Both the position numbers and the translations under genes were made by a program. A stretch of DNA of 64,000 nucleotides from NCBI GenBank assembly GCA_964023205.1, contig OZ026836.1:3541501-3605500 (forward strand), read 5' to 3'. The notes below the pieces were generated by a model. That model did no database searches and was not told the origin of the DNA. It saw only the letters and a list, made by a program, of their open reading frames with translations. Within the stretch, counting starts at the first letter, position 1, and every line of letters starts with the position of its first letter. Source of the stretch: Lutraria lutraria. Taxonomy: Eukaryota > Mollusca > Bivalvia > Venerida > Mactridae. This document shows, in pieces, positions 36,971 to 48,790 of the stretch.

Positions 36971-38943
36971 TCATGGAAGGTTTGTCATGCGTTTATCATG
37001 AGAAGCAGAAGAAGCAATTGTGTGCTCTTCATGTACTTAACAATCTGTTCCAAGAAAACATCTTCACACAGTCAGATCTTGATGAGATATGCAATAGGTA
37101 TGTATGTCTTTAACTAAGAGTTAGACACTAACATAAATCAGGAAATGTATGAGTTTGCTCCAGAGATTAATTGGTACGTTCACTTGATAGACGAAGAGTC
37201 TTCTTTTTTATTCATAATGGTAGATTTATAAGCCTGTCATTGTGTATTCGAACAATTTACACTTGTAATGTATTTTTACTGTAATAGAAGGAGGAAAAGC
37301 AAAGTAACCAATGAGAGGCTCAATTAAACCTGCGACCTTCTGCTTGCAAGTCTGATGTTATACCGACTGAGTTAATCAGGCTGATTAATGTTATAACTAA
37401 TTTATTTACACAAAAACTATATGATTATGAAAATTATAAAAATGCTACATTGCAATTTAATTGTTTATAAGTTAATTAATTTACTTTTACTAGAATGTGT
37501 AAGTACATGTAGTCCTTTTCCTATTAAAGGTTGACACCATCACGACTGTTTAATCCCCACAAAAGTGTTTTAGGACTTGGAAACTACGACATTAATGTAA
37601 TAACAGCAGCATTACAAGCTAAAGATCTCTGCCTAATATGGTTTGATAAAAGAAAGTAAGTCATTTTTCACTGCTAAGGCTGAAAATAAAAACTTCTTTG
37701 TTTGTGGCGCTCTGACCGACCCATCAAAATGGCCCCTACTTTTCTTTTTTTGTTGATTTTTTTTTGTAATCTGTTTGCACCCATTCAGTTAAAAAGTACT
37801 TTCCGTTGTTAAACCATACCAGAATACATGGCCTTTATCCAATACAAACTGGTTGTTCATCATATTTTGTTCTGTCCAATAACATTTTTGATGCAGAGCA
37901 GACTACATGGAAATACTGTGTATTTCAAAATTGCCAATTATTTTAACAATGCAATATCAGAAAAAAAAAATTAATAAAAAAAAATATACCTACCTGCCTA
38001 CCCACCTCTGGAAATTAGGGTCGGAGCACTACAAACAAACAATTTTTTAATGATGGCCTAAAATATGGTAAATTTGAGGTAAAAAACAAACATTTTTAGC
38101 TTGTCTGTTTTCTAAGAAAAAATCGAGCTATAATGGTGACTGCAGCATTTGTGTCTGCGTTGTGCAAAAACTTTAGTGTAGCTCATCATAACTCAGAAGC
38201 TATAAGAGGTAGCAACATGAAACTTCTTAGATAGATAGATCTCACAGAGGCGGTACACAGATTAGTGTTACCACCGCTCTTGTTTAAGATTAAATTTCAC
38301 TAATCATTATGTAGTAAACATCAGTCAGACCCAATTTACTTGAAACAATAAGTTAGTGTTGCTATTTGCATTATACACTTGCGAATTGTGTCTCAGAATT
38401 TTTCCTTTCTATTCCATTTCTCAATAGCTTCTTTCCAAGTTTGTTGCTCAGTCAATTTATTAATCATATATGTATGTTGTTGAGATGTATGTGTATGGGC
38501 GTGAGGCCTAGAAATGCAAATAAGATACTATCATTATGATTATTACTATGTTACAAAATAATTGCTGTATTATAACAAAGTCTTTCTATTTGAATGGCAC
38601 TGATGTGATTTTTTATTCTGTTTTGTTTTCTTTCAGAGAAGTGAGGTGTATAGATGCAGATAAAGTTAAAGGATTTATTCTTAATGTGCCATCTGACTTC
38701 AAATTAGGTTTTATAAAAGTTCCATTTGTTGATTTTAAACATTGGTATTTGATACGAAAGATTGGCGAACAATTCTACAACTTAGACTCTAAGTTATCTC
38801 AGCCAGAACTTCTTGGATCAAATGATAAATTGATAAACTTCTTATGTGAAAGAATGACCTTACCAGAATCTCATCTGTTGCTTGTTGTTGAGCCAGATGT
38901 GGATAGCAATAACCTGTGGTATAGTGAAGATATGAAGAGTTGA
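36971..38943 (+). CDS. JOSD2: Josephin-domain deubiquitinase, JOSD1/2-like (185 aa)
   Basis: Cysteine protease that would remove ubiquitin from proteins. Coding exons 36973-37097, 37530-37655 and 38637-38943 join in one frame (558 nt). The start is at 36973; an AG acceptor ends at 36970, so an untranslated first exon probably lies upstream. The protein is essentially one Josephin domain: [17 protein letters not shown] gives the oxyanion glutamine Gln12 and nucleophile Cys17, KHWYLIR gives His119, and YNLDSK gives Asp134, so the triad is complete. The middle exon has [14 protein letters not shown], which matches JOSD1/2 rather than ataxin-3, and there are no ubiquitin-interacting motifs or polyglutamine. 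The length fits JOSD2 (about 188 aa). Intron 2 carries a family III Helentron-like insertion. JOSD1 versus JOSD2 cannot be decided from sequence alone; invertebrates often have a single gene. Confidence 0.92.
38098..38285 (+). mobile_element. Helentron-like element, family III, copy 3
   Basis: Contains GCAAAAACTTTAGTGTAGCT, AGCAACATGAAACTTCTTAG and ATAGATCTCACAGAGG, and ends CCACCGCTCTTGTTT. In intron 2 of the Josephin gene. Confidence 0.55.
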
Positions 38944-39528
38944 AGTGTGGATGATATACTACACATGTAGTAGTTTTTATACAATTCTTGTTCAGCTTGT
39001 GTCCTACTTTTGAAGTCAATCAGTTTGCTCAAATTTTCCTGTTTCTTCTCTACTCACTACACACTATAATGTGTCCTAACTTTTATATTTTAAATAATGT
39101 AATGTTATTTGATCATTTCATCCAAGATATCACAAATGTGGTATGTGTATATGATTATGATATAACTAAAGAATAATAGAATACACTAAATTCGTTCTGT
39201 AGTCTGTCCCTTTACACTTATGGGACACGCCTATGTGTGTTGTTTACAGGTGTAGCATCAGTCTGATATGATGTTCGCATTTACCTGGAATGACCCGGAC
39301 ACTTTTGAACAAATCACCATAATCTGACATACCTCTGTTTTTCTTCAAGCTGAGAGACTGAACTATCTATATTAAACCAAGGTTAATTGATGCATGTAAC
39401 CTTAACAGAGGTACTGTGTGGTTATCAACAATATAACACATAGATTCATTGCTCTTAACTTGGTATCTCAGTTTCAGTTTGACCATGCCACATACAAATA
39501 ACATATTGTCTGTGTATCACTGTGACTA

Positions 39529-39807
39529 TCAGGTTAACCTATTATATGGGATTTGCAAATGGTGCTTTATGTTGAGCCTTTGACAGTGACGAAATGGTAA
39601 TATGTCTACAGCACTTCCTGTGTGTATTTTAACTTTTGTAGGGGACTGAGATGGACCAACGTTAATCTGGACAAATGCACTATTAGACACTGAAGATGAA
39701 AAATTTACTGTGTCAACGTAAAAATCCTGATAATCATCACTGTTACCAGTTTTATTTCTATTTGCACATATTACTAGCAACCCCAGCTGAAATATCAACT
39801 TAATCAA
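39529..39807 (-). pseudogene. Ty3/gypsy protease remnant
   Basis: The reading frame has DDYQDFYVDTVN, then KIHTGSAVDILP, a retroelement aspartyl-protease active-site motif in which the catalytic Asp of DTG is replaced by His. It is followed by a break after about 20 residues and no reverse transcriptase. In gypsy polyproteins this segment comes directly after the zinc knuckle, which here lies 6 kb away at 45857-46150 on the same strand. Confidence 0.65.
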
Positions 39808-41065
39808 ATTAACAATTTATTTGATGCAGCAAAGTGAGACATACTCAGAACATTTTAGTTTTTTTAATTATGTTGATCTGTTCAAAAGTTATGAGTAGTT
39901 GAAAATTGACAAAATTGGACATTTCGGTGAATATTTTCCTTATATGTACATGTACGACTAAGCGATAGTTCGCGGACCCGAAATCTTCAATTAAGTAGTA
40001 TTTCGGTTATAACTTTAGTTATAATCAAGGTATTGTAATGAAACTTTCACATCTTGTAGTATTTTTCCTGCTGAATCCAAGTATCTACATGAATTTTATG
40101 TAGGAGAACTATTAAGACTATTTTGACACAAACAAATAAGAAGATTTTCACATTTTTATTTTGACATACAAAAACAAAACATATGTATCATACATTGACG
40201 AAAAAATACATATTTTTGACTTAGTAAATGAAATCCGAGTTATCACCAAAGTTCATTTAAGCACAGTTATCTGACAGCAGTTTATACTCAGACCATAACA
40301 CACAGATTTTCTGAGATTTTTTGTATCAGGAAGACACTTGAAGTTTAGAAGTATTGTTCCTTAAAACTCTCAAATATTTTATCATAGTCAATGTACTTAT
40401 TGAAGTACCACTGTCTACCAGAGCTTGAACATTCAGGCACCATTCCAGTCTCAATAATAAACTCAGGTAACACTTTCTGAATATCATCCCTGGAAGGCCA
40501 ATTAAATGACCCATTCTTCCTGCACAGAGTCATGAATTTAACAATTACATTTTTGTTTTCCTTTTTTGTTAGCACACAACCAGGATACCACCTGTCCTGA
40601 TATGCCACTATGACATAATCATTAATGTTGACTGAAATGTCCTTATTGTTCTCCTTTTCAATAGTATCAGCAGATTTAACTTTATCCAATTTTCTTTTCT
40701 TTTTTGGGACTTCCTCCATAATGTTGACAATTTGTTTGCGTACACGTTTAACACATTCGTTATGCTGGGATCTAAGGAGCTGACCGCCTTTCCTGGCATG
40801 TTGCCACATCCCTGCTCTTTTTGTATCGGACATCTGTGCCAGCCAGTTCTTCATGGGACTCGGTTTCTTTTTAGCAATTGCACTGATGAATGATGGTGCA
40901 TGGATGCGTTTGGCCTTCTCTTTTGGCTGCTATCCAAGTCACTGAAGTGATGCTCACAGCCAAGATTAGTCACATTGGCAAATTTTTTGTGGGACTTGGA
41001 CTGAACATCAGTAATGTCACAGAATTGCCCTCCTAGCAAAAAATCAATTAGCTGTTTTTCAACAG

Positions 41066-42184
41066 TTTTTAGCTCACATGTCACAAAGTGACAAAGTGAG
41101 CTATTAGGATCACTCTCAGTCCGGCATCCGGCGTCGTGCGTCGTCAAACTTTTTGTTGTGACCACACTAGGGGCCACATTTTTGGCTCAATTTTAGCAAA
41201 ACTGGGTCAGAATGTTAATATCAACAAAATCTCGGACAAGTTCGATATTGGGCCATTTGGGGTCAAAACTAGGTCACCAGGGCCAAATAAGGGAAAACCT
41301 TGTGAACACTTTAGAAATCACTGTTTTGAATTTATCTTCATGAAACTTTGCCAGAATGTTTATTTTAATAATATGTAGGTCAAGTTTGAAAATGGGTAAT
41401 TTCTGTTGTAAAATTAGGTCACTAGGGCAAATTGCTGGAAAACCTTGTGAACACTCTAGAAGTCACTGTTTTATTGGATGATCATGAAACCTTGTCAGAA
41501 TGTTTGTCTTCATAATATCTTGGACGAGTTCGAACATGGGTCATCTTGGGTCAAAAACTAGGTCGCTAGGTCAAATCTTATGAAAAACCATGTTAACACT
41601 GTAGATTTCAGTTATTATTGGATCTTCATCAAACTTTGTCAAATCATTTGTTTTAATGATATAACGGTCAAGTATAAATATGGGTCATCTGGGGTCAATA
41701 ACTAGGTCACCAGGTCAAATCTTAGGAAAACTTTGTTAACACTGTAGATGTCACAGTTTTAATTGGATCTTCACCAAACCTTGTCAAAATGTTTGCCTCA
41801 ATGATATGTGGGTCAAGGATGAACATGGGTCAGCCGGGTTCAAAAACTGGGTCACAAGGTCAAATCTTAGGTAAAAATCTTGTAAAAGCTCTAAATGTTA
41901 TGGTTTTGATTGGATCTTGGCCAAACATTGTCAGATTGTTTGTCTTAATGATATTAAGGACGAGTTCAAATATGGGTCACCTAGGGTCAAAAACTAGGTC
42001 ACAAGGTCAAATCTTAGGAAAACCTTATTAACACTGTAGATGTCAATTTTTTTTCGTATCTTCACCAAACCTAGTCAGACTGTTTGTCTTAATGATATGT
42101 AAGACAAATTCGAACATAGGTCGTCTGGGGGAGTGAACAGTGATTGTCATGTGAGCGATATAGGGCCATCTTGGCCCTCTTGTT
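41066..42184 (+). mobile_element. Helentron-like element, family I, copy B, inserted in ORF X
   Basis: The 5' end is TTTTTAGCTCACATGTCAC. The 3' end is CATGTGAGCGATATA, GGGCCATCTTGGCCC, TCTTGTT. The internal units are the same as in copy A (8390-9542) with only scattered differences and a deletion near the 3' end. Removing it lines up the ORF X reading frame on both sides, so it landed in a T-run of a coding exon. Confidence 0.75.
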
Positions 42185-44600
42185 ATCATTGACTTGCAGG
42201 CTGAAGAAACAAACATGTTGAAAATTTCTTTCTCGTTAATATCTGAATGTTCCAACACAACGTCCTTTATTTGTATCTGGAACTCATTACCTTCCCAAAC
42301 CAAATTCCTTTCAGTAAATTTCAATGGGGACTCACAGCAAGTTTTCAAATATTCATGCATATTCTGAATGTACGAATGAAGTTCTAAGTATTGGACTTTA
42401 CCCGAGGTTATTAACTCCCAATATGGTCCAGTTAAGTTCACATAAATTAAGGACAGGCCAAGCAGCATGGTGTGAATTATTGGGTTTTTTAAGTCAGCAG
42501 AAACTGCTTGAATCTTTTGGTTTGGTCCACGGACAGTACTTATAACACGATGGAAGTCTTCCTTATGAATTAAAATTTCAGCAGCTGTCTGAAAAAGTCC
42601 ATTGAAACGATTGTCTCTGTAATTTCCAATTCTTGATTTGATACCTGGAAAACAAAATTACAAATCATTACATGGTCAAAAAATATGCTAGTCATTTGAT
42701 ATAAGTTTGAGAAGATATACGATATTTACATTATCACAATATGTTACATAATATGTAACAGCAGAAGTAAAGATGGTCCAGTTTACTTTAAATCACAACC
42801 CGAAGACAATAATATGGTTCAGTTTTGAAAGTTTGATAAAATAGACTTTATCATAATGAATAAATTCTAATCAAATAAATTCTAATCAAAAAGATATCAA
42901 TTAATTAAAATTCATAAGTTTTTATGTTTAAACTTAAAATTCACCTTTCTCTGCACAATATGACTCCCAACGATAACGTAGCCCAAGGTGGTCTCCTGCT
43001 GGTCCAAATATGTCAGATGTTGTCCTTACAACACGTTCAATGAAGGTTCCTTTCTTTGACCAAAATTTGAATTGGGGTAAGCTATCACGACCAAGGGGGC
43101 CATGAAGTAATATAAGTTCTTTGTCCAGTAATTTTAAATCGTCACATATGTACCTATGATATCCCAGAAGCACATGGGCCATACAATGAAAGTTTTTGAC
43201 TGACAATATTTCTAAATCATCACTGCACTTCGACAACATATTTTCGCGCCACTCATTTAAAAGTTTGTCTGCAAGTTTTTCATTACTAGCCCTGTCACTC
43301 ATAGTGAAAGCTAGTTTTTTCAGGGAATTAATTATGTAATCTTCTGATATCACCGAGTCATCATTTGTATGAGAATGAATTTCTGCAATTTCTTGAATAT
43401 GATCTTTCGTTACCATGGTAATGACTTCAGCTGTTTCTCGAGCCACGGATCTGAACCCAAGACTGGCTATTTCACCGTTGTCTAAAGTCACCGCAGTTCC
43501 AACGTTTTTTGTTTTTTTTCCGTGTTCCGTCTCGATTAAGACCCCAGTTCTCACATTTGTCCATTCTGTCAGCTATATATGCTTTGGCTAGGTAGTGGCC
43601 TTCATCAACTATGGTTTAAACAGTTGTTCTATTTGGAAGCTCATGTTTCTCAAATTTTCTATTAAATAATGTTGATGAAACTACATCAATAACAGGCGAG
43701 ACTTTCTGAACAGCGACTTCTAAACCAACTAACTGCACAACGCACAGTCTTACACTATCACTATAACTACCATTTGAACATTTCATTTCTATTCTGTTAC
43801 TGTTTAATTCTTTTCCGTCACGTATTTCTTGTTGTAATTCAGAAATGAAGATGTCTTTCTCTGATAGCTGATTTGTTAGTAACTTTACGTGATCACTGGC
43901 CTCATATTTATCACAAAGGTCTTTGGTGTCATTTTTAGTATCCAGTTCATTAACTGCATCTTTTAAATCATCAACTTTGTTCCTTAAGTTTGCTGTTGGA
44001 CTTTTGAGCATTAATTTTTCTCAATTTTTCCTTTTCAATTCTGTTTGATGTAATGTTGCACTGTTTATCCAGCACTTCTTTCTTGAGTTTTTCAATCTGC
44101 ATACTCTTTGATTTTGTTTCCGTCATTAGTAAACTTAAATGTTTTTTCTTTTTTCTGACGAGACGCTCTGAATTGCGTAACAAGTGTAAATTTTTCTTAG
44201 CTGTTATGTCACGCTTATTAACATTCTTCACAGAATAGTGTCCATACCGCTTACTTAACAACTCAAATGCCTTTGTTTGACATTCTACTGTTCTATTCAC
44301 CTTTCTTAATTTCCGACTTTGTTTCTGAACAAGATATTTCTGGAAGTTCCACTGTTTTGTGGTGTTAGGATCATTCTCAGCTAAATCAGTTTGTGTTGAA
44401 ATCTCTTTCAAACCAGGAGCACATTCACTTACAGATACTGATTTTACACTACTATCTTTAATAAATGGAACTTCTGGTGACTCTAAAGCATTTGTATCAC
44501 ATTTTTCATTGCATTTTGATTTTGGGCGGTCATCACTAAATTTCTGACTGATAAGTTCATTAACACTCTTAATACCTTTGACTTCTTTCTTGCTAACAAG

Positions 44601-45789
44601 TTTTTAGCTCACCTGATTCATCAGGTGAGCTTTTAGGATCGGTGAATGTCCGGCGTCCGGCCACAATTAGTTTGTTTACACTCTAGCAACCGCAACTCTT
44701 TACGAATCTTGATTAAACTTGCTCACAATGTATATGGCCACAATGTCTCGGCTAAGTTTGATTATGGGCAAAATCTGATAATAACTTCTAGAGTTATGGG
44801 CCCTTGAATTACAAAAATTGCTATATTTAGCTTGTTTACACACTAGCGCCTTCATTTATTCACCAATCCTGATCATATTTTCAGTAAATGTGTATAACCA
44901 AAAGATCTTGGACAAGTTCAATTATGGGCAATATCGGACCAGAACTTTAAGAGTTATGGGCCCTTGACTTAGAAAATTTACTATATTTGAGTTTGTTTAC
45001 ACTCTAGCGCATTCATTTATTCACCAATCCTAATCATATTATCAGTAAGTGTGTATAACCAAAGAGATCTTGGACAAGTTCGATTATGGGCGGAATCAGA
45101 CCAGAACTTCAAGAGTTATGGGCCCTTGACTTTGAAAATTTGCTATATTTAAGCTTGTTTACACTCTAGCACCTACATTTATTCACCGATCCTAATAATA
45201 TTTTCAGTAAATGTGTATAACCAAAAGATCTTGGACAAGTTCGATTATGGACGGAATCGGACCCAAACTTCAAGAGTTATGGGCCCTTGATTTTGAAAAT
45301 TTGCTATATTTTAGCTTGTTTACACACTAGCGCCTTCATTTATACACCGATCCTAATAATATTTTCAGTAAATGAGTATAACCAAAAGATCTCGAACAAG
45401 TTCGGTTATGGGCGGAATCGGACCACTTCTTCAAGAGTTATGGGCCCTTGACTTAGCAAATTTGCTATATTTTAGCTTGTTTACACTCTAGCGCCTTCAT
45501 TTATTCACCGATCCTAATCATATTTACAATGAATGTGTATGACCTTATGGTTTTAGACATGTTAAGTAATGGGTGGAATCGGACCACAACTTCAAGAGTT
45601 ATGGACCCTTGGATTAGAAAATTTGCTACGTTTTAGCTTGTTTAACAGTATTAAACCTTCATTGTTGGTTTTGATCTCAAAATCTACGTAAAAATGAGTT
45701 TTACGAGATGGAAACTATATTACCTGGTCATTGATTATTGGCCTTGGTTCTCAGGTGAGCGATAAAGGGCCAATGTGGCCCTCTTGTTT
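44601..45789 (+). mobile_element. Helentron-like element, family I, copy C, inserted in ORF X
   Basis: The 5' hairpin is AGCTCACCTGATTCATCAGG with TGAGCT following. The 3' end is CAGGTGAGCGATAAA, GGGCCAATGTGGCCC, TCTTGTTT. It has about six tandem units of roughly 170 bp (GAGTTATGGGCCCTTGACTT, TTTACACTCTAGCGCCTTCA, CAATCCTAATCATATTTTCA). The flanking ORF X codons are in frame with each other once the element is ignored. Confidence 0.75.
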
Positions 45790-45856
45790 CTTTTTGTCCA
45801 ATATACTATTAATTCGTGACAAGATGGTGTCTGGGTGTACATAGCTTAAGTTTATA

Positions 45857-46150
45857 TTAATTGATTATGACAACATCAAAGTTCTTACTGTTTTTTGATT
45901 GACAGACAATTGCAAAATGATTTTGCTTCCCATATTTGTAACAGACGGAATTCTCTGCTGGGCACTTTGTGCCTTGTTTCTTTATTGTGTCCATAATGAT
46001 TGCATGTAGCATCCATCTCATATTTGTTTGTGTAAATGTAATGCTTAGGTCGCTGCTGTTGTTGTTGCTACTTATGATACTGTTGCTGCTGTTGCAAATA
46101 TTTTTGAGCCTGAGCAATTTGAACTGCTTTCTGGAGTGTGAGCCCTTCTC
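45857..46150 (-). pseudogene. Ty3/gypsy Gag zinc-knuckle remnant
   Basis: Contains VCYKYGKQNHFAIVCQSK, a CCHC knuckle whose second Cys is replaced by Tyr. A Gln-rich stretch and a second damaged knuckle-like motif (CNHYGH, in another frame) precede it. Stops and frameshifts are frequent. The protease that should follow is at 39529-39807, on the far side of ORF X. Confidence 0.6.
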
Positions 46151-46855
46151 CTTGATTTTTTCCCCTTTACTTCTGTGGAATTTGTGCCAAACATGTTAAA
46201 CTTCATTCATCAAGGGAGAGTACTCTGTATTTTCATCTGATAAGACGAACCCTATATTCGAGTTTCTTCCCTTATCTACCGTCGAGTACATGTATCGGAT
46301 AGCTTATCAATACATACCGATTGTTATTACTGATATAAAAAAATGCAAGAAGAAACAAGTCAGACAGTAATCTGAATATAAGACATTTAATGAATGATAT
46401 AGTGCCAAGACTAAAATATGATAATATTAAATTTATGTACATGTATGTAAAATATAATTACAAAATCATTGTTGTTTTAAAATTACAATGATGTGTCTTA
46501 CAGTCTTTTATCCTACAAATGACAAAAAGTGGAAATTAACACTTGTTTTACCTTACCTTATCATGCACAAATAATTTCAAGTCAAAATTTTGTTATGAGA
46601 TTTATTTAAGTTCCAAACTACGTTCTAGCAGGGTAATTTGTTTTTGCCTATTCCTGATCTTTGTCACTGCCCTGAGCGATTTCAGTTTCTCTTAAATTCA
46701 CTGTCAGTCATCTCGTGTGGTAATTTTTCTGTTTCCTTTTCATATTTATCATTAATTTCCGTGCTTTCAAAAGCAATTCTTCAATGTTTCAAGGAATTTT
46801 TCTCTTTGATGCTTTCGTTCCAATACAATTAATTCTTTTTCGCGTGGTCATTTTT

Positions 46856-48065
46856 TTATCTTTTACAACGTAGTTCCATCCTTGTGCATGTTCTTAGTTC
46901 ATCAACAGTCTGGTCACTCTTGTTTCTTCTTTTCTGGTGAATTTGCATTATTTTGTCGTTTATCTTTTCAACACCCTGCCCTGTGAAATTTCGAATACCG
47001 CCATATTCTTTGACAAATCCCAGAATGTGGTAAAGTGAACAGTGCATATATGGCGTGATCCTCCCATATACAAGGCGTTCCTTCTTTTCAAGACTTTGAA
47101 AACGTGTCAACCATAGCTGAATTTTATCGAACAGGGCGGGTTTTGTTAAAGAAGACTTTCCTACATAATTTTAGATTTCTTGGATGTCTCTGATCAGCTG
47201 GACAGTGTTGGACATTAATGAACATTAACTTGTTGCGCAGAGTTTTGAATAATTTTTTATAATCACCTTCTGTAAGTGATGTATACTGCTGAGAGCCATT
47301 CTTATCTGTCCATGTATGAAAATTAACTCCACAATCATTAATCTGTTGGATCAGCCTCAACAGGGTAGCTTCTTTACCGAAGCCTTGCTGTCTAACTGAT
47401 TTCAGTTGTCTATTATATTTTGCAAAAGTATGTCATGTATTTGTAACAAGGGCAGTTCATTGGGAACTATATCTGATGGCTCAATTTCATCTAAAAGCAC
47501 TTCTTTGCTGCCTGACAGATGTTTTTCAGCATTGAACTTCAGTTTATCGAATGTTGTTTGATTGCGGTGCTGCTATAATAGTCCACAGGTTTAGAAATAT
47601 CTGTTCTGCTCTCTTTATCTATAAAACACCAAGGACACGCGTAATTAGATGTTGAACTGCTTTATCCCATACATATTGGATAAATTTCATGTAACCATTG
47701 AAAAACATGTCCAGTGAAAAAGGTTGTCTTGCACTGTAATTGTTGGGTCGTTTTTCAGTTTATAGAATTCTGATAAGACTGGGCTGCAGCAAACATTTAT
47801 ATCATCATATTTTTCCTCACACTTAACAATTGAAATAGTCTTAATATTTGTTGTTGATGCACAGTCTACTTGATCTGGGAAGGACAGAGTAAATGTTATA
47901 AAGTTTGATATTCTACTTACTTTCGTTCCATCACCTGCAAGTTTTAATTTAAGAGGCTTGGCAATGCCTGTGTTGTGGGTTTGGATAACTGATATTTCGC
48001 CCTCAATGCTTGTACCGGATATAAGCTCCTTAGCGCACTGGTACACAATGTAAGTTTTCTGGAAA
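46856..48065 (-). pseudogene. Transposon-type ORF 'Y' remnants
   Basis: Separate reading frames carry, in order, LKLAGDGTKVSRISNFITFT (about 47950), INDCGVNFHTWTDKNG with YTSLTEGDYKKLFK (47360-47230), and RITPYMHCSLYHILGFVKEY with FTGQGVEKINDK (47060-46950). I recall this set of motifs from long uncharacterised repeated proteins in cnidarians and molluscs, unrelated in sequence to ORF X as far as I can see. Frame breaks separate the pieces, so it is a relic. Confidence 0.5.
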
Positions 48066-48535
48066 ATGGGGATCAGTTTTCCTATCATATGTCCAGTCAT
48101 GGTAACGGTTTAGACCAAAACAGGTACGAAGACATTCAAGTTCAATTATGTAGTAATTCTTTTGACTTGATGTAAGTGACTTTGTAGCATAAGCTATAGG
48201 TTTACCCTCTTGAAACAATGTTGCACCTAAACCAGTACCACTGCTGTCAGTATGTTCTTGATTTTTTTTAAGGCTTGACTGGTTTCTTTTCTAAGTGTGC
48301 TTTTAATCCTGACATTTTAGGCATATCTCGCTAGGTAATTGACATTACCCAATACAGTTTGTATTTCTGATTTATGAGTGGGACCTGGCATGTCTCTTCC
48401 GTTCTCACCAATCCAGATAAGAAGGAAAATCACTTTCACACACTCATCTTTCTCCTTTAGAGTGTCTGCAGAGATTAGCTCAATATTACGCTGGAATTTC
48501 TTGATTTTGTTTAACATGGCATTTTCCCAGTCCAT
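48065..48535 (-). pseudogene. Ty3/gypsy RNase H and connection remnant
   Basis: IQTVLGNVNYLARYA matches the region after reverse transcriptase in gypsy elements. KPIAYATKSLTSSQKNYYII with RTCFGLNRYHDWTYDR is a typical gypsy RNase H. The copy is interrupted by frame breaks and ends abruptly at ORF Y near 48065. Confidence 0.7.
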
Positions 48536-48790
48536 TTTGGTATTGGTGCATCTGTTAATTTCATTCTTTCAACGTTCCTGTGTAAATTTTCTTCTGACAC
48601 CATGCATATATATTTTTTTATAAGAAAAAGTATAATGTTTCTAACTTTTATTATTTTAACTATATAAATTATTGTGAGATGTTAACTGTATAAAATGCTG
48701 ATATTGAAAAGTGCTGGGCTTATCAGTGCTTGTCTTATTATACTGGACGCAGGTGTATACAGGCAATAATGAAACATGCGAGTTACTTAC

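Larger units (their letters stand above)
40345..45860 (-). pseudogene. Transposon-type ORF 'X', spliced, broken and twice invaded
   Basis: A long minus-strand coding region in two exons. Exon 1 runs from about 45860 to 42945 and exon 2 from 42644 to 40345, around a 300-bp GT-AG intron whose junction is in frame. Order of segments: a Lys-rich coiled coil (about 44410-43990), a segment with KLAFTMSDRASNEKLADKLL and FHCMAHVLLGYHRY (43460-43150), RIGNYRDNRFNGLFQTAAE (42640), LTGPYWELITSGKVQYLE, and a C-terminal NDYVIVAYQDRWYPGCV motif (40620). I recall this combination as a repeated, poorly classified ORF in mollusc and cnidarian genomes, but I cannot verify that. Lesions: frameshifts near 44000, 43515 and 40900, a stop at 43616-43618, and two Helentron-like insertions (44601-45789 and 41066-42184). 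It is therefore dead. No terminal inverted repeats were identified. Confidence 0.6.

Noticed and set aside
45969..46199. Leu-rich plus-strand open frame that looks like a membrane protein
   Set aside because: The Leu run is the antisense of the CAG/CAA repeats (poly-Gln) in the gypsy Gag remnant.
48378..48623. 81-codon plus-strand open frame
   Set aside because: Antisense to the gypsy connection/RNase H relic; no independent support.
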